Shown: positions 1 to 11,486, counted from the first letter of the stretch. The stretch: 64,000 nt of DNA from Macrolepiota albuminosa (GCA_027475525.1 JAMWFC010000117.1:3334183-3398182); one strand, 5' to 3'. The notes: generated by a model not told the origin, from the letters alone. A program made the numbers and translations.

Positions 1-1557
1 GGTCTTCCTTCCGTACTGTAGCGCGTACTTCAGATATCGACTTCGACCACATTCCTTCACCACGATCTTCGCGTAAATCAATAGGCCCTCGTTCTTCGCG
101 GCTTTCTACTTCCTATGTTGCACCCGAGGATTCTTCGGACGATAATGACAATGCACCAGACTATGGGTATGGTGGTGACTATGATGACCAGCCTGATAGT
201 TCGGGTGAGCAGGACGCACCTCAGGGCGCGAGCTTTAGAGAGATGGACGAAGATGATGATGATGAGCAACAGGATCAGCCTGAGGAAGATCAAGAGCAAA
301 CACCACCACCTTCCAAACGCGATAAGGGTAAGGGGCGTGCAGTGTTGTCGGATGTCCTTGAGGAGCGTGAGTCCGAAATTGAGGATGAGATCGCACAGAG
401 TTTGGAGGATGTTCGACAAACATATTCCGACGAAGAACTACCTCCCGCAGACGAACCGGAACCCTCACCTCGACGCGCAAAGAAAACCAAAGTTGCAGAA
501 GATCCACCGAAGGCGACTCGTCAAAGGAATGGACGGTTAAAGAAGGAGAACCGAAGTAGGTGTTTCCCTGTTACTTCGTCACGTCTTCTAACCTTTCTTT
601 CAGTTTATCGAGAGGGGGTTCGCAAGAGTGCGAGAGAACATTACAAACCTCTGGAGTGGTGGCGAGGCGAGAAATTGGTATATGGACGCCCGCAGGGGGC
701 CGGTAATGGTCATGTTCTTGTCCCTCCTATCAAGGAGATCATTCGAATACCGAAGGAAACGCCCGAGCCTCTTGGAAAGCGAAAGCGTTCGACTCGCGCC
801 AGAAGCAAGACGGATGACGATCTCCATTACAAGGTTATACCTGTGTACAACCCAGAGAACGGCTGGGACGACAAAACAGAGGATTTTGCTATTCTTCTTG
901 ATTATGATACAAGAGAAGAAGTAGAGCGACGTAAGTTGCATACGGATTTGTTGATCTCATAGTAGTGATCTCCTTCAGGTATTGCATACATGGCGAAGGA
1001 TGTCCCGAACAAGATGATCGAAAATAATGATTGGAAATTTATGAAAGCATTTGGTGACGCAGACTTCATCGCTGCTGGTATCCTCGAGATTCCCCCGAGA
1101 AAGAAAAAGCCGACAAAACAGACAAAAGATAATACTTATGTACGTTATTCTCATGATTTTTTGAGTTAACTCAATCCTGTGGTACAGATTTTTTATATTA
1201 TCGAGGGAGCCGTCAATCTAAGAATCCACAATTCCAACCATATGCTTGCGACAGGGGCTATGTTCATGGTTCCTCGTGGTATGCTTCGATCTGCCATTCC
1301 GCCATTATCGCTTATTCCTATGATCCGCAGGAAACTCCTACTATATTGAAAACGTCTGCGAACGCAATGTCAAGCTCTTCTTTACTCAGGCGCGAAAGGT
1401 GGTTGAGGACCTTGCCCCTAGCTTTGCCCCGCCGAGGCGTTTGTCCGTCGGAGCTACCGCGTCGCATGGTCGTTCATCTAGTGCCCGAGCTGCACAGGGA
1501 GAAACACGGGCGTTGTCTGGAGTGCCTGCGCCTAAGCGGGCGACTTCGACACGATAG
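1..1557 (+). CDS. MIF2: CENP-C/Mif2 inner-kinetochore protein, 3' part (5' end outside window)
   Basis: This is the C-terminal part of the centromere protein that binds CENP-A nucleosomes and scaffolds the inner kinetochore in the nucleus. The frame is open from base 3. An acidic, low-complexity stretch (runs of D/E near 243-300) leads to the CENP-C motif, seen as GVRKSAREH followed by KPLEWW (about 615-660), which in the family contacts the CENP-A nucleosome. The C-terminal cupin dimerisation domain follows, with FYIIEGAVNLRIHNSN, ATGAMFMVPRGN and YYIENVCERNVKLFF. Inferred introns are 556-603, 931-979, 1140-1187 and 1279-1330 (48-52 nt, all GT-AG), each restoring frame and domain continuity. 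The stop is TAG at 1555-1557. The gene has no visible damage and is the best evidence for a host euchromatic edge. The N-terminal exons are not in the window. Confidence 0.93.
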
Positions 1558-1869
1558 GGGTCGTACGGGACCTAACGGTGACTCGTTGTAATTTTTAGTC
1601 TTAGTAGGCAGCATCTCGGAGGTATCCAGTCTCAATCCACGTCATATTCGTTTCCTAGCTTCTTCACAGTTTTGCTTGGGGCTCTGCCGACAGCATCTTA
1701 TTTTGTCTACCGAATCGCTTCTTGTGAACTTATGCCTTTGTATAATGTGCGAAGAGGTTGATTTATCGGTAGCTTTCGTATTGCATGCAATTTATTCTCA
1801 TTATTGAGATAGGTTCAGGATCACGTGCGGAACAAAGTAGGTAAACAAACGCTTTTCTTGTCTTATACC
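1558..1869. other. Intergenic spacer between MIF2 and DIB1
   Basis: These 312 bases lie between two genes on the same strand. They must hold the 3' end of the first transcript and the promoter of the second. I see no coding potential and no clear TATA box or repeat. Confidence 0.5.
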
Positions 1870-2585
1870 ATGTCTTATCTTCTCCCTCATCTTCCCTCTG
1901 GCTGGCATGTCGACGAAGCAATTAAGTCGGAGGAGGATCGTGTTGTTGTTATTCGCTTTGGACATGACTGGGACACTCAATGCATGACGATGGACGAGAC
2001 TTTGTTTGGTGTTGCTGAGAAGGTTCAGAACTTCGCTGTTATCTATCTCGTAGATATCACCGAGGTTCCTGATTTCAACAAGGCCAGTGACTGGCCGGTA
2101 ACTGCTGCATCTGACGCGTAGTAGCTGATGAAATTTGTACTGTAGATGTACGAATTGTACGATCCATGCACAGTTATGTTTTTCTATCGGTGAGGCTGTT
2201 CTACCGCATCCATCTGGACAATCAATCTGGACCTTTTCATCGATTCAGAAATAAACATATTATGATTGATCTTGGAACTGGTAATAATAACAAGATGTAG
2301 GTTATGCTGAGCTATATATTGCTCCTATGGCTAGTTCTAACGCACTTTTTTTTTACAGCAATTGGGCCATGGACAACAAGCAAGAGGTTCGCCAAGAGCT
2401 TTAGTGCTCGACCATTCCTCTGAGCTGGATTACTAGATGATTGACATTATTGAAACTGTCTATCGAGGTGCATCAAAAGGTCGTGGTTTAGTGGTGTCAC
2501 CTAAAGGTCTGTGATTTGCAACATTTTTCGTATCGCGCTTCCAACTCTATTAAACATAGATTACTCAACTCGATACCGATACTAG
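1870..2585 (+). CDS. DIB1: U5 snRNP 15-kDa protein Dim1/Dib1 (thioredoxin-like splicing factor)
   Basis: A near-invariant eukaryotic splicing protein of about 142 residues, part of the U4/U6.U5 tri-snRNP, with a thioredoxin-like fold but no redox role. Visible blocks are MSYLLPHLPSGWHVDEAI, SEEDRVVVIRFGHDWD, NFAVIYLVDITEVPDFNK, MYELYDPCTVMFFYRN, MIDLGTGNNNKINWAM, DIIETVYRGASKGRG and the terminal DYSTRYRY. Six exons fit: 1870-2082 or 1870-2097, 2146-2189, 2249-2296, 2359-2386, 2437-2506 and 2560-2585 (TAG at 2583). Later introns are GT-AG. The first donor is ambiguous: a GT donor at 2098 adds five residues (ASDWP) absent from the family consensus, while a GC donor at 2083 gives the canonical protein. 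The start is the ATG of the conserved MSY. No damage is seen. Confidence 0.95.
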
Positions 2586-3575
2586 TTGCCTTCAGTCAGG
2601 CGATGGCGCTGAAGCGCACGTGCATCACTATATCCTGCAGTGGACAATGATTCCACTTTTGTGACGAGTAAAGCAGTGCCTTTGGGCTGTCTTGCGGTTT
2701 GTAGGTTCCATAACTGTCCATCCCGTTTGCATTCCAAATCTCTAAGCATGGAGTCTCATCCCTTGGTCACTTGGTGGAAGAATCGTTTAGTGTCGTCAAG
2801 TTGTGACAATGACTCATTCAAGTCTATCTACGAAAACGTTTGATAATGTTTGCAATCTAGGTTCCTGAAGTTTTTGATCGCAACATCTCGTCTTACAATA
2901 TTATGAATTCGACAGCTGCCACATCTTTCACAGAGAACAAGCAGGGCCATAAAGTATGTCGTTCCACGCGACACCAGAATACCCTTATAGATCGCGTCCT
3001 CGTGTGTGCCACTACATCGTGCCCTTTTGCTCTCAATCTCCGTTTTTTGAACATCCGTCGATTTTATCCCCGCCAGGCGTGGATTATCCGGAACTTAACA
3101 GGATTGTGTCCTCATGACATTTCCATGCTTCAAGTCTCCGGCCTGTAATACACCTTGTGTCCATTTGCAGGGTCTTTGTGATTCATCTGCATAGCCTTGA
3201 GATGCGATAACGATCGGAAATCTATCAGAATGAACGTGTATACCACAACATTTCTCCAGAGATGACTCGAACGAGCTCAACTTGCACCGATTAGTGACCA
3301 TAAGGGCATTACCCATCCAGATTAAGACACTAACAACAACAACTGGGTAATATTGCCACACGAGACCATTGTTTGTCATGCTCAGAACTTTTTCCCTGTG
3401 TGCTTAACGTGTGTCATTAAGGGATCTCTGGTCTTTTCCGGGTTTATTTTGGATTTAGGACGAAGAATCGGAAGAGAATGACGAATGGCTATATGAAAAT
3501 GGGATATCAAAATCTATCTATCCATTACGAGTGTTTTTGCATGGTTGGCATAACGGCAAATCATCTGAACGAAGT
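2586..3575. other. Spacer without recognisable genes
   Basis: About 1 kb downstream of DIB1 and before the C-terminus of the first kinase copy. Only short open frames occur, none with a recognisable domain or intron structure. I see no repeat shared with the rest of the window. Confidence 0.4.
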
Positions 3576-4904
3576 TCATATTGGAAAATTGTATCCGAAA
3601 TATTGCATCAGGATACGTGACAATCTTGAATTATCTTTTGCCCAGACGCGACGTTTCAATTGCTTCGGCTTTAGACGATCAACCACAGCTAACATTTCCA
3701 TTAATGAAGCTCTATCCTCAGGATTCTTCCGTGTCATTGCATTGCCTATTTGAAAAAAGTACTCAAGACCGTCGTATTCCTACTCAAGATCAAAGTCGTT
3801 CATGATTAAGTAGCAAAACAACATACATTGACGATCTTTAAGATAACTTTGCCCAGATGGTATATGTCAGTCTTGAACGGGTCGTAGGGTATTGTAGCCG
3901 AGCGTTCAGGATAAGACCGGTCCTGACCTAAAACTCCAACATCTTTAACGCCCTTGTTCGTTGAATATTGACGCGAAAGACCGAAATCAATGAAGTAGTA
4001 ACGTAAAGACTTCACACTACTACGCTCCCGCCATTCTTTCCATCGGTTAACGCCATCACAGGTATGAGGCTTAAAGAAGTGAAAACCTCCAGGTAGGAGT
4101 TCTGTAGGATCCACCATCAAGTTAAAATAGCAGGCGTCTCTGAAAGAGTAAAGAAGTGAAAACCTCCAGGTAGGAGTTCTGTAGGATCCACCATCAAGTT
4201 AAAATAGCAGGCGTCTCTGAAAGAGACTTAAATAAACGATATCTATCTTGGAATTATTTCTGAGTCCTGACCTATGAGCAATATTATTCTCGTGCATGAA
4301 CTGGAGGCCCTGATCTTGACTTAATCTTAGTCAAACGGCGGTAGATGGGAGGGCACAGACCGTGAGGTACTGACGTACTGCCTCTGAAAATTCACCGACA
4401 CGACGGAACGGCAGATAGTTCATCTGAAGCAGAATAGGCATCACGATGAATACCACATCCTTGTTGTTGGGATCGTAAATTGTGTCTAGAATAGGTACTG
4501 AATGATTCCTCGAATCATAACAAAGAGGTTTTGAAGAAAGAAACTGCGCGATTCTGAGTTCTTCAGAGGAAGTCTGAAGCTTCTTAAGAACAACGTGACG
4601 GTTATCAGCCAAGCGGATTGCGTCCATTGCGACTGCTCTTTTCTGAAGAATCCATTTTAACAAAGTTGAGACATATAACAAAGAGCTTACATCAGGCGTG
4701 ATTGAATCTTCGTAATGGAATAATTGTCTAGGTATGTCTAAATCTTTTCAAGAGGGTTCCCAATCTGGAGCGTATCGAGAACGCAGTTTATAACCTTGAG
4801 ACAGAAGAAAAGGCTGATAAGAGACCCATTGATGTTCGCTGGCTAGGCGTTTTCCATTTCGTAGATCATCAAGCAAACGCAACACTACATCGGGCAATCC
4901 AGCG
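3576..4904 (-). pseudogene. Kinase-like protein, copy 1, 5'-truncated by a retroelement
   Basis: Five exons on the minus strand: roughly 4904-4691, 4642-4361, 4309-4272, 4216-3827 and 3779-3576 (TGA at 3576-3578). Introns are 47-55 nt. The protein has a kinase-like fold: a beta-3 lysine in VVLKKL, the hinge-side MPILLQMNYLPF, the catalytic loop HRDACYFN split across an intron, and the DFG loop in YFIDFGLSRQY. It closely resembles copy 2 at 19630-20874, including intron positions. Two breaks are visible. A TGA at 4748-4750 lies in exon 1 where copy 2 has TGG. The upstream end runs into repeat A1 of the Ngaro-like element. A 77-bp duplication at 4072-4225 in exon 4 is probably an assembly artefact. 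The substrate is unknown; such kinase-like families are expanded in Agaricomycetes. Confidence 0.75.
4072..4225. repeat. Perfect 77-bp tandem duplication (copies 4072-4148 and 4149-4225)
   Basis: Two adjacent identical 77-base copies inside exon 4 of kinase copy 1. Removing one restores the intron/exon junction seen in copy 2. One of eleven duplications with this exact period in the window, so most likely an assembly join. Confidence 0.95.
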
Positions 4905-5017
4905 CGAGATAAGGCGGGTTGCTTACATGGACTGTCATATTTCCTTTTCGAGTCTTACCACATAGGTAGTGAGACTTGTATTGTCTCACTTCTAACTTTC
5001 ATCTTTTTCGTTATTAC
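4905..5017 (+). repeat. Split direct repeat A1 of the Ngaro-like element
   Basis: 113 bp beginning CGAGATAAGGCGGG and ending TTCGTTATTAC. The same sequence recurs as A2 at 11236-11425 once the 77-bp duplication there is discounted. It marks the left end of the element. Confidence 0.88.
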
Positions 5018-5058
5018 ATTGCTTGTCGTCTCCTCAGCTTGTTATACATCATTTCTAT

Positions 5059-6636
5059 ATGTCTGGTCGGACAAATCCCGTTGGTGCCAACTCCCAATCG
5101 TCTTCTGCACCCAATCCGAGTTCCTCTGACTCCGACTTTCCGTCACAAGTCCCATCCTCCAATACAGCGAGTGATGCTGCCATCGATCCTCCTCAAGACG
5201 CTGCAGTTCTGCCGAATGCTGGAATACCAGGTCCGATTCCGGAGGATTTCGATTTTGATGAGAAGATGGTTCTGCCTGATGCGATCAGCCGTTTCCAGCT
5301 ATCGCTGGCGGTTAGGATCCGCGAGAATGCTCTGACTGAAGAATTTAATGACGCCAGCACTCTTCAGACTGTCAATGTTAAGAATACTCCGGTCCCTCGA
5401 CCTCGAGATATGGATATTGGTCCTGCTCTCAAGCCCGCTTATCTCTTTAACAAAGAAGAAATTCAAGATCTCATTGATAGCGAAGTTCTCTGTGCTCTTT
5501 TGGCTCCGTTACCGCCTACGCTCCTCAGGGAGATTGTTGCTACTCGCGCTCAAAACAATAAACAAGCTGAGATCGAACGCCAGGTCCTCAAAGAGAAGGA
5601 CAAAGAAGTTGATGGCTCGTTTCGAGCCAAGCTGTTGGGAAGTATGGAAATGTCTAATCCGGTCAAGCGATCTCTAGGAGAATCCAGAGGCATTGTTATT
5701 CCAACCGTATATCTGCTTAACATTCTAAATCGTTTTCCCCCCCCGTTACACTTCTTCACTAATCAGCATATAGATCTCGTTAACAACTCTCCACAGATGG
5801 TGCACACCAAGGTTGCACGTTCTTACAGTCCTGAAGACAAGTCTGCAGATAAGGTTCTTCTTCTGGACATTGCCAAGATGATTCAGATTTGGAGAAACGA
5901 TGACACGCATCTATGTCTCACTCCTTTGCGATTTATTGAGGCTTCGAAGAACCTTGAGGAGGCCCTTAAACTACTCGGGAAGGAGCCTTCTGTTACGGAT
6001 CCCACAGATGGTCCGACTTCGTCCTCAACAAACCATGCGATTGAATATGGTAAACACCTCAGTTTCTTTCAACAAATCGAGAATTTTGAGGATACTTATC
6101 CTCTATGGTATAAATTTGAACGAGAGGCTCGTCTAGATATTCTCATGGCCAACGTTGTCTTTAATTGGTCAAAGTATGCTTCCCGAGTTGATGTAATCCT
6201 TCAATCTCACCATGCGCTGGTGGAGGATCGCAAAAGGATGTATGAAGCTAAGGTGCCACGTTTTTCCTATTCTTCTGACGTCACTTCCCACCGATCCTCT
6301 TCTAAAACTAATCCTCTTCTTTTTCGGGATGCCACACCGGCGTGCCTTCTGTGTGGAAAGGCGCACCGGTTTACCGAGCATCCTGCTAACGCCACTTTGT
6401 TCGAGGATGGAAAGCCACTCTTTGCCTGGCTTGCAGGAAATCAACTTGTCACCACCAAGCACCAGCGTGGAGGGCGACCCCAGAGGATCTGCGGGGTCTT
6501 TAATCTCAACCGATCCTGCGATAACCGGCACGGCAGCGACGCAATTCATGTGTGCTCACTCTGTGGTGGGGACCACCCTGCCTTTGCGCGTTCACGGACA
6601 TGCCTGCGCGTTGTCAATGGCAGAATCTGTGCCTGA
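5059..6636 (+). CDS. Gag-like protein of the Ngaro-like element
   Basis: 525 residues, uninterrupted, starting at the ATG of MSGRTNPVGA shortly after repeat A1. The N-terminal 60 residues are rich in Ser, Pro and Asn and probably disordered. A helical middle with charged segments follows. The C-terminus has two compact Cys/His clusters, CLLCGKAH and CSLCGGDH (CxxCxxxH), which suggest nucleic-acid binding. By position it is the structural protein that packages element RNA. It overlaps the putative start of the RT frame (ATG 6617) by 20 bases, so reinitiation or alternative start use is plausible. Its intactness contrasts with the damaged recombinase. Confidence 0.8.
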   Translation: MSGRTNPVGANSQSSSAPNPSSSDSDFPSQVPSSNTASDAAIDPPQDAAVLPNAGIPGPIPEDFDFDEKMVLPDAISRFQLSLAVRIRENALTEEFNDASTLQTVNVKNTPVPRPRDMDIGPALKPAYLFNKEEIQDLIDSEVLCALLAPLPPTLLREIVATRAQNNKQAEIERQVLKEKDKEVDGSFRAKLLGSMEMSNPVKRSLGESRGIVIPTVYLLNILNRFPPPLHFFTNQHIDLVNNSPQMVHTKVARSYSPEDKSADKVLLLDIAKMIQIWRNDDTHLCLTPLRFIEASKNLEEALKLLGKEPSVTDPTDGPTSSSTNHAIEYGKHLSFFQQIENFEDTYPLWYKFEREARLDILMANVVFNWSKYASRVDVILQSHHALVEDRKRMYEAKVPRFSYSSDVTSHRSSSKTNPLLFRDATPACLLCGKAHRFTEHPANATLFEDGKPLFAWLAGNQLVTTKHQRGGRPQRICGVFNLNRSCDNRHGSDAIHVCSLCGGDHPAFARSRTCLRVVNGRICA

Positions 6637-8948
6637 ATCACGCCGACGTCCTACACCAAAGGTTTTGAACTACCCAGACCTTACCCTTCATGTTCATCCA
6701 CGACTACCCATGCGTTTCTCATCACCTCAAGACATCGAACTCTTTGAACAAGTAGTTCATCCTTATAATTCCAGAGCTTTCACACGACTCCTTTCAAAAC
6801 ATAATTTAGAAAATTCCTACCCTCATCTGGTTAAAAATCTGCAGCGGGGCTTTCCTTTGGGTACCCTCCCTCTGCTTACCAATTCTATTCTTATTCGTAA
6901 TCATTCCTCAGTTTCTGAGTTTCCTCAAGTGATTCGAGATTATCTTAATGACAAAATTGCTGCGTGCCGCATGTCTGGGCCCTTTACTCTCTCTCACATC
7001 GAACATATCCTCAGGGGACCTGTCTACTCCTCTCCTTTGATTGTTGCTGTCCAACATCAAGGACCTGACTCGCCAACTAAATATCGCGTTTGTTGGAATT
7101 TGTCGAAAAATGACCCTCTAACAGGTACCTTCTCCGTAAACAGCTTTATTGATAAAGAAGACTTCCCGACACGCTTTGACATGGCACATCTTGTAGCTGA
7201 GCAGGTAAGCTTAGTTGATCTAACTGTTTTCCCTTCTCTGTCATTTCTTCATGCCATATGGGCATTATTCATATTTCCATCTCTCATTCTTAGAGTTTTA
7301 CTTTCATGCCTCACTCACTTTCATGCATCATTTCTCGAAACACTATTTCGGTGTTGTTCATTTCTCGATTGCAATCTCAGCATCATCTTGATGCTTCCTA
7401 TTATTTCTAGAACGCTATCTCAGCGCTATTTCAACCTCAACTCTTTTCTGTTCCCCTTTTAATTTCGACATTTCACTGTGTTCCAGTTTCAATTTCCTTT
7501 CTTGGTCATCTTGACACTTTTTATTACGCTTTTTAGCGTTATTCTATTTCATCATTTCTTGCCTTTAAGGCTTTCATAATTTCGATGTTTTCTTTCATTT
7601 CAAGATCTCTTTACTATTCGTGATCTACAAAATCCTTTGTTCTTGTGCTGATTGAACTCAGGTGGCTGTTTCGCCTCCTGGAACGCAAGCCTGCTGCTTC
7701 GATATCAAATCTTTTCATCGAACTTGTCCGGTGCTCCCGGATCACAAGCCTTTTTTAGTTGTTGGTTTTGAAGGAAGTTTCTTCATTGACCACAATCACC
7801 CTTTTGGTGCGAGGCCTGCCAGTAGCAATGCTGGTCAGATTGCCAATGCCTTAGTGGATATCTGGTCTGCGGAAATGGAAGGCAATGGTATGCTCTTTAA
7901 GTTCGAAGATGACATTAATTGTTTCCGATTTCCAAACACATCTGGTCCTTTTCGACACAACACTTATTCCTACACTCATGACAGAGATTCAGCTCTTGGC
8001 CTCATATCATGTCTCAATGTTCCTTGGCATGCCGAAAAATCTGGTACTGAATTCAAAGACTCTTTTTCTTTCATAGGTTTTGCTTGGGACCTACCACACA
8101 AACGTGTATCTCTTCCCGATAAAAAGCGCATAAAATATTTACAACGCATAACTTCGATGCTTGAAGATCACGAGAACAACCACAGCAGTTTTAAACTCAG
8201 AGACATTCAAGTGCTGCATGGCACTCTGATTCATGTCTCTTTCGTGTTTCCAGAAGGATCCTCGCGTTTACCTGTTTTCTCAAATTTCATGTCTTCTTAC
8301 CATAACAACATATTTGCCAAACGTCATCTTACAAATTCATTCATACACTCTCTTAAATGGTGGCAGGCACGACTTCAAGATACAGCCGCTTTCCGTCAAC
8401 TCTTCCCGATCCAACCTCTAGAAGACTTTGGAATTTTTGTCGATGCCTCTACATCCTGGGGTATTGGCATCATATTGGGCCAATTTTATTACACTCTCAA
8501 GTTAAAACCGAATTGGAAACTTCCTGGTCTAGACATCTGTTGGCTTGAATCCATTGCGATCGAAGTCCTTTTCTATTTTCTGCGTCAACTTAAAATACAA
8601 AACAGGCAATCATTCAATTTCCTTTCACGTTCATTTCTAATATGATCCTGTTTTCTTAGAAGAATACTTATTCATTCTGACAACTCGGGAGCTATCGGCG
8701 CCCATCAAAAGGGGCGTAGTCGTTCCATCTACCTCAATCTGTCTGTCCGACGTTCTTACTCAGTTTTGAACGAGTGTATGATTGTTCCAAAATTTTGCTA
8801 TATTCCCTCAGACATTAACCTGGCAGACGCGCTTTCACGTGGGGAGCGTGCTCCGCCAACCTTTATTCATCTTAATCGGGATTTTGAAATGCCCGATGAT
8901 ATTCTTAACTCCTTTATTGATGGCCAACCCCAATTTCCTGGTGCATAA
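6617..8948 (+). CDS. Reverse transcriptase/RNase H of the Ngaro-like element, with two introns
   Basis: Three exons, 6617-7204, 7662-8605 and 8660-8948 (TAA), give an open frame of 606 residues. RT motifs of the tyrosine-recombinase retroelement clade are present: CCFDIKSFHR (motif A aspartate), HPFGARPASSNAGQ (motif B) and FEDDINCF (motif C). RNase H follows with DASTSWG, ESIAIEV, HSDNSGAIG and NLADALSRG, giving the D-E-D-D set. The first intron is GT-AG and unusually long (457 nt). The second is 54 nt with a GC donor (CAG|GCAATC...TTAG|A) and restores frame between two RNase H motifs. Spliced introns are known in DIRS-like elements. The start at 6617 is inferred; it could instead be fused to gag by frameshift. 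Confidence 0.8.
7205..7661 (+). other. Long intron inside the Ngaro RT gene
   Basis: 457 nt, T-rich and low in complexity (many TTTC and ATTTC runs), with donor CAG|GTAAGC and acceptor CTCAG|GTGGC. Removing it joins EQ to VAVSPP in phase 0. It is about nine times longer than the other introns in the window. Confidence 0.75.
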
Positions 8949-8982
8949 TTGCACCAACGACATTGTCTGTCCACGCAATTCA

Positions 8983-10902
8983 ATGTCTTCTAATTCTTCC
9001 TTCCCTCATCGTGATCCTGAACCTTATCGCTTCATACACCGACCACAACAATGCACACTTCGACACTCTCCTCCTACAACTTTGATCCAAGATCCGGAAC
9101 CTTATCACTTCGTGCACCGAATACAATCTCAGAACTCTACTCAAGACCCAGAACCTTATCAATTTGTACACCGAAAACAATCTCAAAACTCTCTTCTTTC
9201 AAAACCTCTCTCAACAACTTGCCTTCCAATTTCTTCTCCAGACATCTATATTCATCGTTACCGACCTTATCAAACGACATCCTCTCAAACTGACGAATTT
9301 CCTCACACGGCGACACATTCTTATCACCATCCACCCTCCGCAATCTCAAACATCTACATCCATCGTTATCGACCTTATAACACAAGAGCATTTAAAATCC
9401 AAGACATTCACCAGCCACATTCTAAAAACACGACACAGAGTCAGCTTTATCACTCCGGTTCAAATTCAACCTCCTCCAATCTCACTACAAACACGATCTC
9501 CGATCTCACTATAAACACGACTCCCAATAATTCTGATATTTACACTCCTCGGTACAGGTCTCTTGACGCCATGGCGCAACATGACAACATTTATGTCTTG
9601 AACAAAAAATCTCCAGTAAACAGCCCGGAGAACTCAGCATCCACATCCTCTGACAATTCACTGGTTTTGTTCGACCCTCGTAACTTAGCAGTCTCATCTC
9701 TACGTGATATTCTCCCATGCTCTCCAAATTCTCATAACTCATATAAACCTTCCAAACTACGACCTCTTGTTCCCGCCGATCATCGTGTAATACTTTGGCA
9801 AACGCCTCATGGACTTCTTGCCGACAACAATTTGTCCAAGAAACTTTCTCTCGGGGTCCGCACTAAGTTTTTCATGGGTCTTCTATCCACTGTTGAGGAA
9901 AGGACACGCCAATCTTATGGTGCGGGAATACTTAGATTCACGCAGTTCTGTGATGCCGAGCACATTCCTGAGAACATGCGTATGCCTGCCGACCCTGAAC
10001 TCATTTCGGGTTTTATTGCTAGTCACATTGCCACCTGTTCGGCACAATGCATTAAACTCTGGCTTAATGGTTTACGTCTATGGCACTTATTTAATCGCGC
10101 TGAGTGGATGGGTAACGACCCCTTGGTTAAATCTTTCCAAACATCTGCTGCCTCTCAAGGCATTCCCTTCAAACGTCCTCCTCGTCACCCAATATCACTT
10201 GATCATCTTCGCCTGCTCCACCACTCACTGGATTTCGCAATTCCCCGAAGTTACGCCATTTGAGCGGCAGCTCTGACAGCATTCTGGGGGTGCCGACGAC
10301 TCGGTGAACTTCTGCCTTTATCCATTAAAAATTTTGATTCCTCTAGAAATATCACGGTGAATTGTAATATTTGTCTCACTCCCGTTCTTAATCGTTGTGC
10401 CATCACATTTCACATTCCGTGGACAAAAACAACTCGCTTCGCTGGCACCGATTGTTCTCTAACTCAAAGAGGAGATCTCTTCTGTCCTGTTCGCGCACTC
10501 ACAAACCATCTTGCCATCAATCACCCTTCCAGTGGTTCACCTTTATTTGCATTTTGAGATTCACACGATTCTTCAATTGCATTTCTCACGAAAGACTCAT
10601 TTATTTCCATAACAAACAAAATATATTCGACACAAAAACTTGACGTCGTCCATGGACATAGTTATCGCATCGGAGGTTCGGTCAAACTTCTTGCAGATGG
10701 AGTCTCTCCTCATATAGTAATGAAACACGGTGTTTGGAGTTCTCTCTGCTTCTTAATTTACTGGAGAAGATTGGACACCATCGTTCCCAACGCTGTCGCT
10801 GCCGCTTGGGATTCTGCGAGACGTCAATTTGCCGACAATCACAACCTTTCAAATGTTTTAACAACGAATTGGTCCGACCTTCTGAACATAGCTCTCTCGT
10901 AA
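8983..10902 (+). pseudogene. Tyrosine recombinase of the Ngaro-like element, two nonsense codons
   Basis: A single frame of 639 codons ending at TAA 10900-10902. The first third is a repeat-rich, probably disordered region with three DPEPYxFxHR motifs (9013-9170) and two IHRYRPY motifs (9250-9380). The recombinase starts near 9820. Its catalytic set is visible: first Arg in GCRRLGELL, HxxR in HSYRIGG, and the Tyr in FLIYWRR. In-frame TGA codons at 10261-10263 and 10555-10557 interrupt it; both could come from TGG or CGA by a single transition. In this element class the enzyme integrates the circular DNA copy. The copy is inactive unless these stops are read through or are sequence errors. Confidence 0.82.
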
Positions 10903-11099
10903 ACTTTCCCACTTCAACTTAAAAAAAAAAAAAAAAAGCTTGTATGTACATTATTTTCATTACAGCTATCAAAAATTGCACGTATATGTGGTATTATCAA
11001 AATATATTGCTTTCCTTTCATAGTCTCTTATGGCGATTTCTCTAAGGCACAGCTCGGTTGGGTAGGCGTGGCCGATGTTGAGCTGCGCCTGGTTGGGGT

Positions 11100-11198
11100 A
11101 TCCGCCACGCCCACTGCGCTGTTTCTGCGTACAGAACTTTGCTTCCCCCCGCCAAACTTATAGTGCATTTTTCTAAGTCCTTTTAAACCCAACCTTAT
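11100..11198 (+). repeat. Split direct repeat B1 of the Ngaro-like element
   Basis: 99 bp from ATCCGCCACGCCCAC to AAACCCAACCTTAT, matching B2 at 11487-11585 with about three mismatches. It lies just inside the right end, before A2. Confidence 0.88.
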
Positions 11199-11235
11199 TG
11201 AAAGCTGTGCTACGTGCTTGCCGGCTAGCTCAGCA

Positions 11236-11425
11236 CGAGATAAGGCGGGTTGCTTACATGGACTGTCATATTTCCTTTTCGAGTCTTACCACATAGGTAG
11301 TGAGACTTGTATTGTCTCACTTCTAACTTTTTACATGGACTGTCATATTTCCTTTTCGAGTCTTACCACATAGGTAGTGAGACTTGTATTGTCTCACTTC
11401 TAACTTTCATCTTTTTCGTTATTAC
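11236..11425 (+). repeat. Split direct repeat A2, containing a 77-bp duplication
   Basis: 190 bp as given. It carries a perfect 77-bp tandem duplication (11254-11330 and 11331-11407); without one copy it is 113 bp, exactly the length of A1. Confidence 0.88.
11254..11407. repeat. Perfect 77-bp tandem duplication within A2
   Basis: Copies 11254-11330 and 11331-11407 are identical. A1 has one copy only, so A1 acts as an internal control that the second copy is not part of the element. Confidence 0.95.
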
Positions 11426-11486
11426 CCACCCACCCTCCCTAATATTTCTCATTTGAGGCTGAACAGCTGGAAGGGCCCACCCACCC

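Noticed and set aside
6169..6549. A 126-codon minus-strand frame inside the Ngaro gag gene
   Set aside because: It is antisense to an intact coding region and has no motif.
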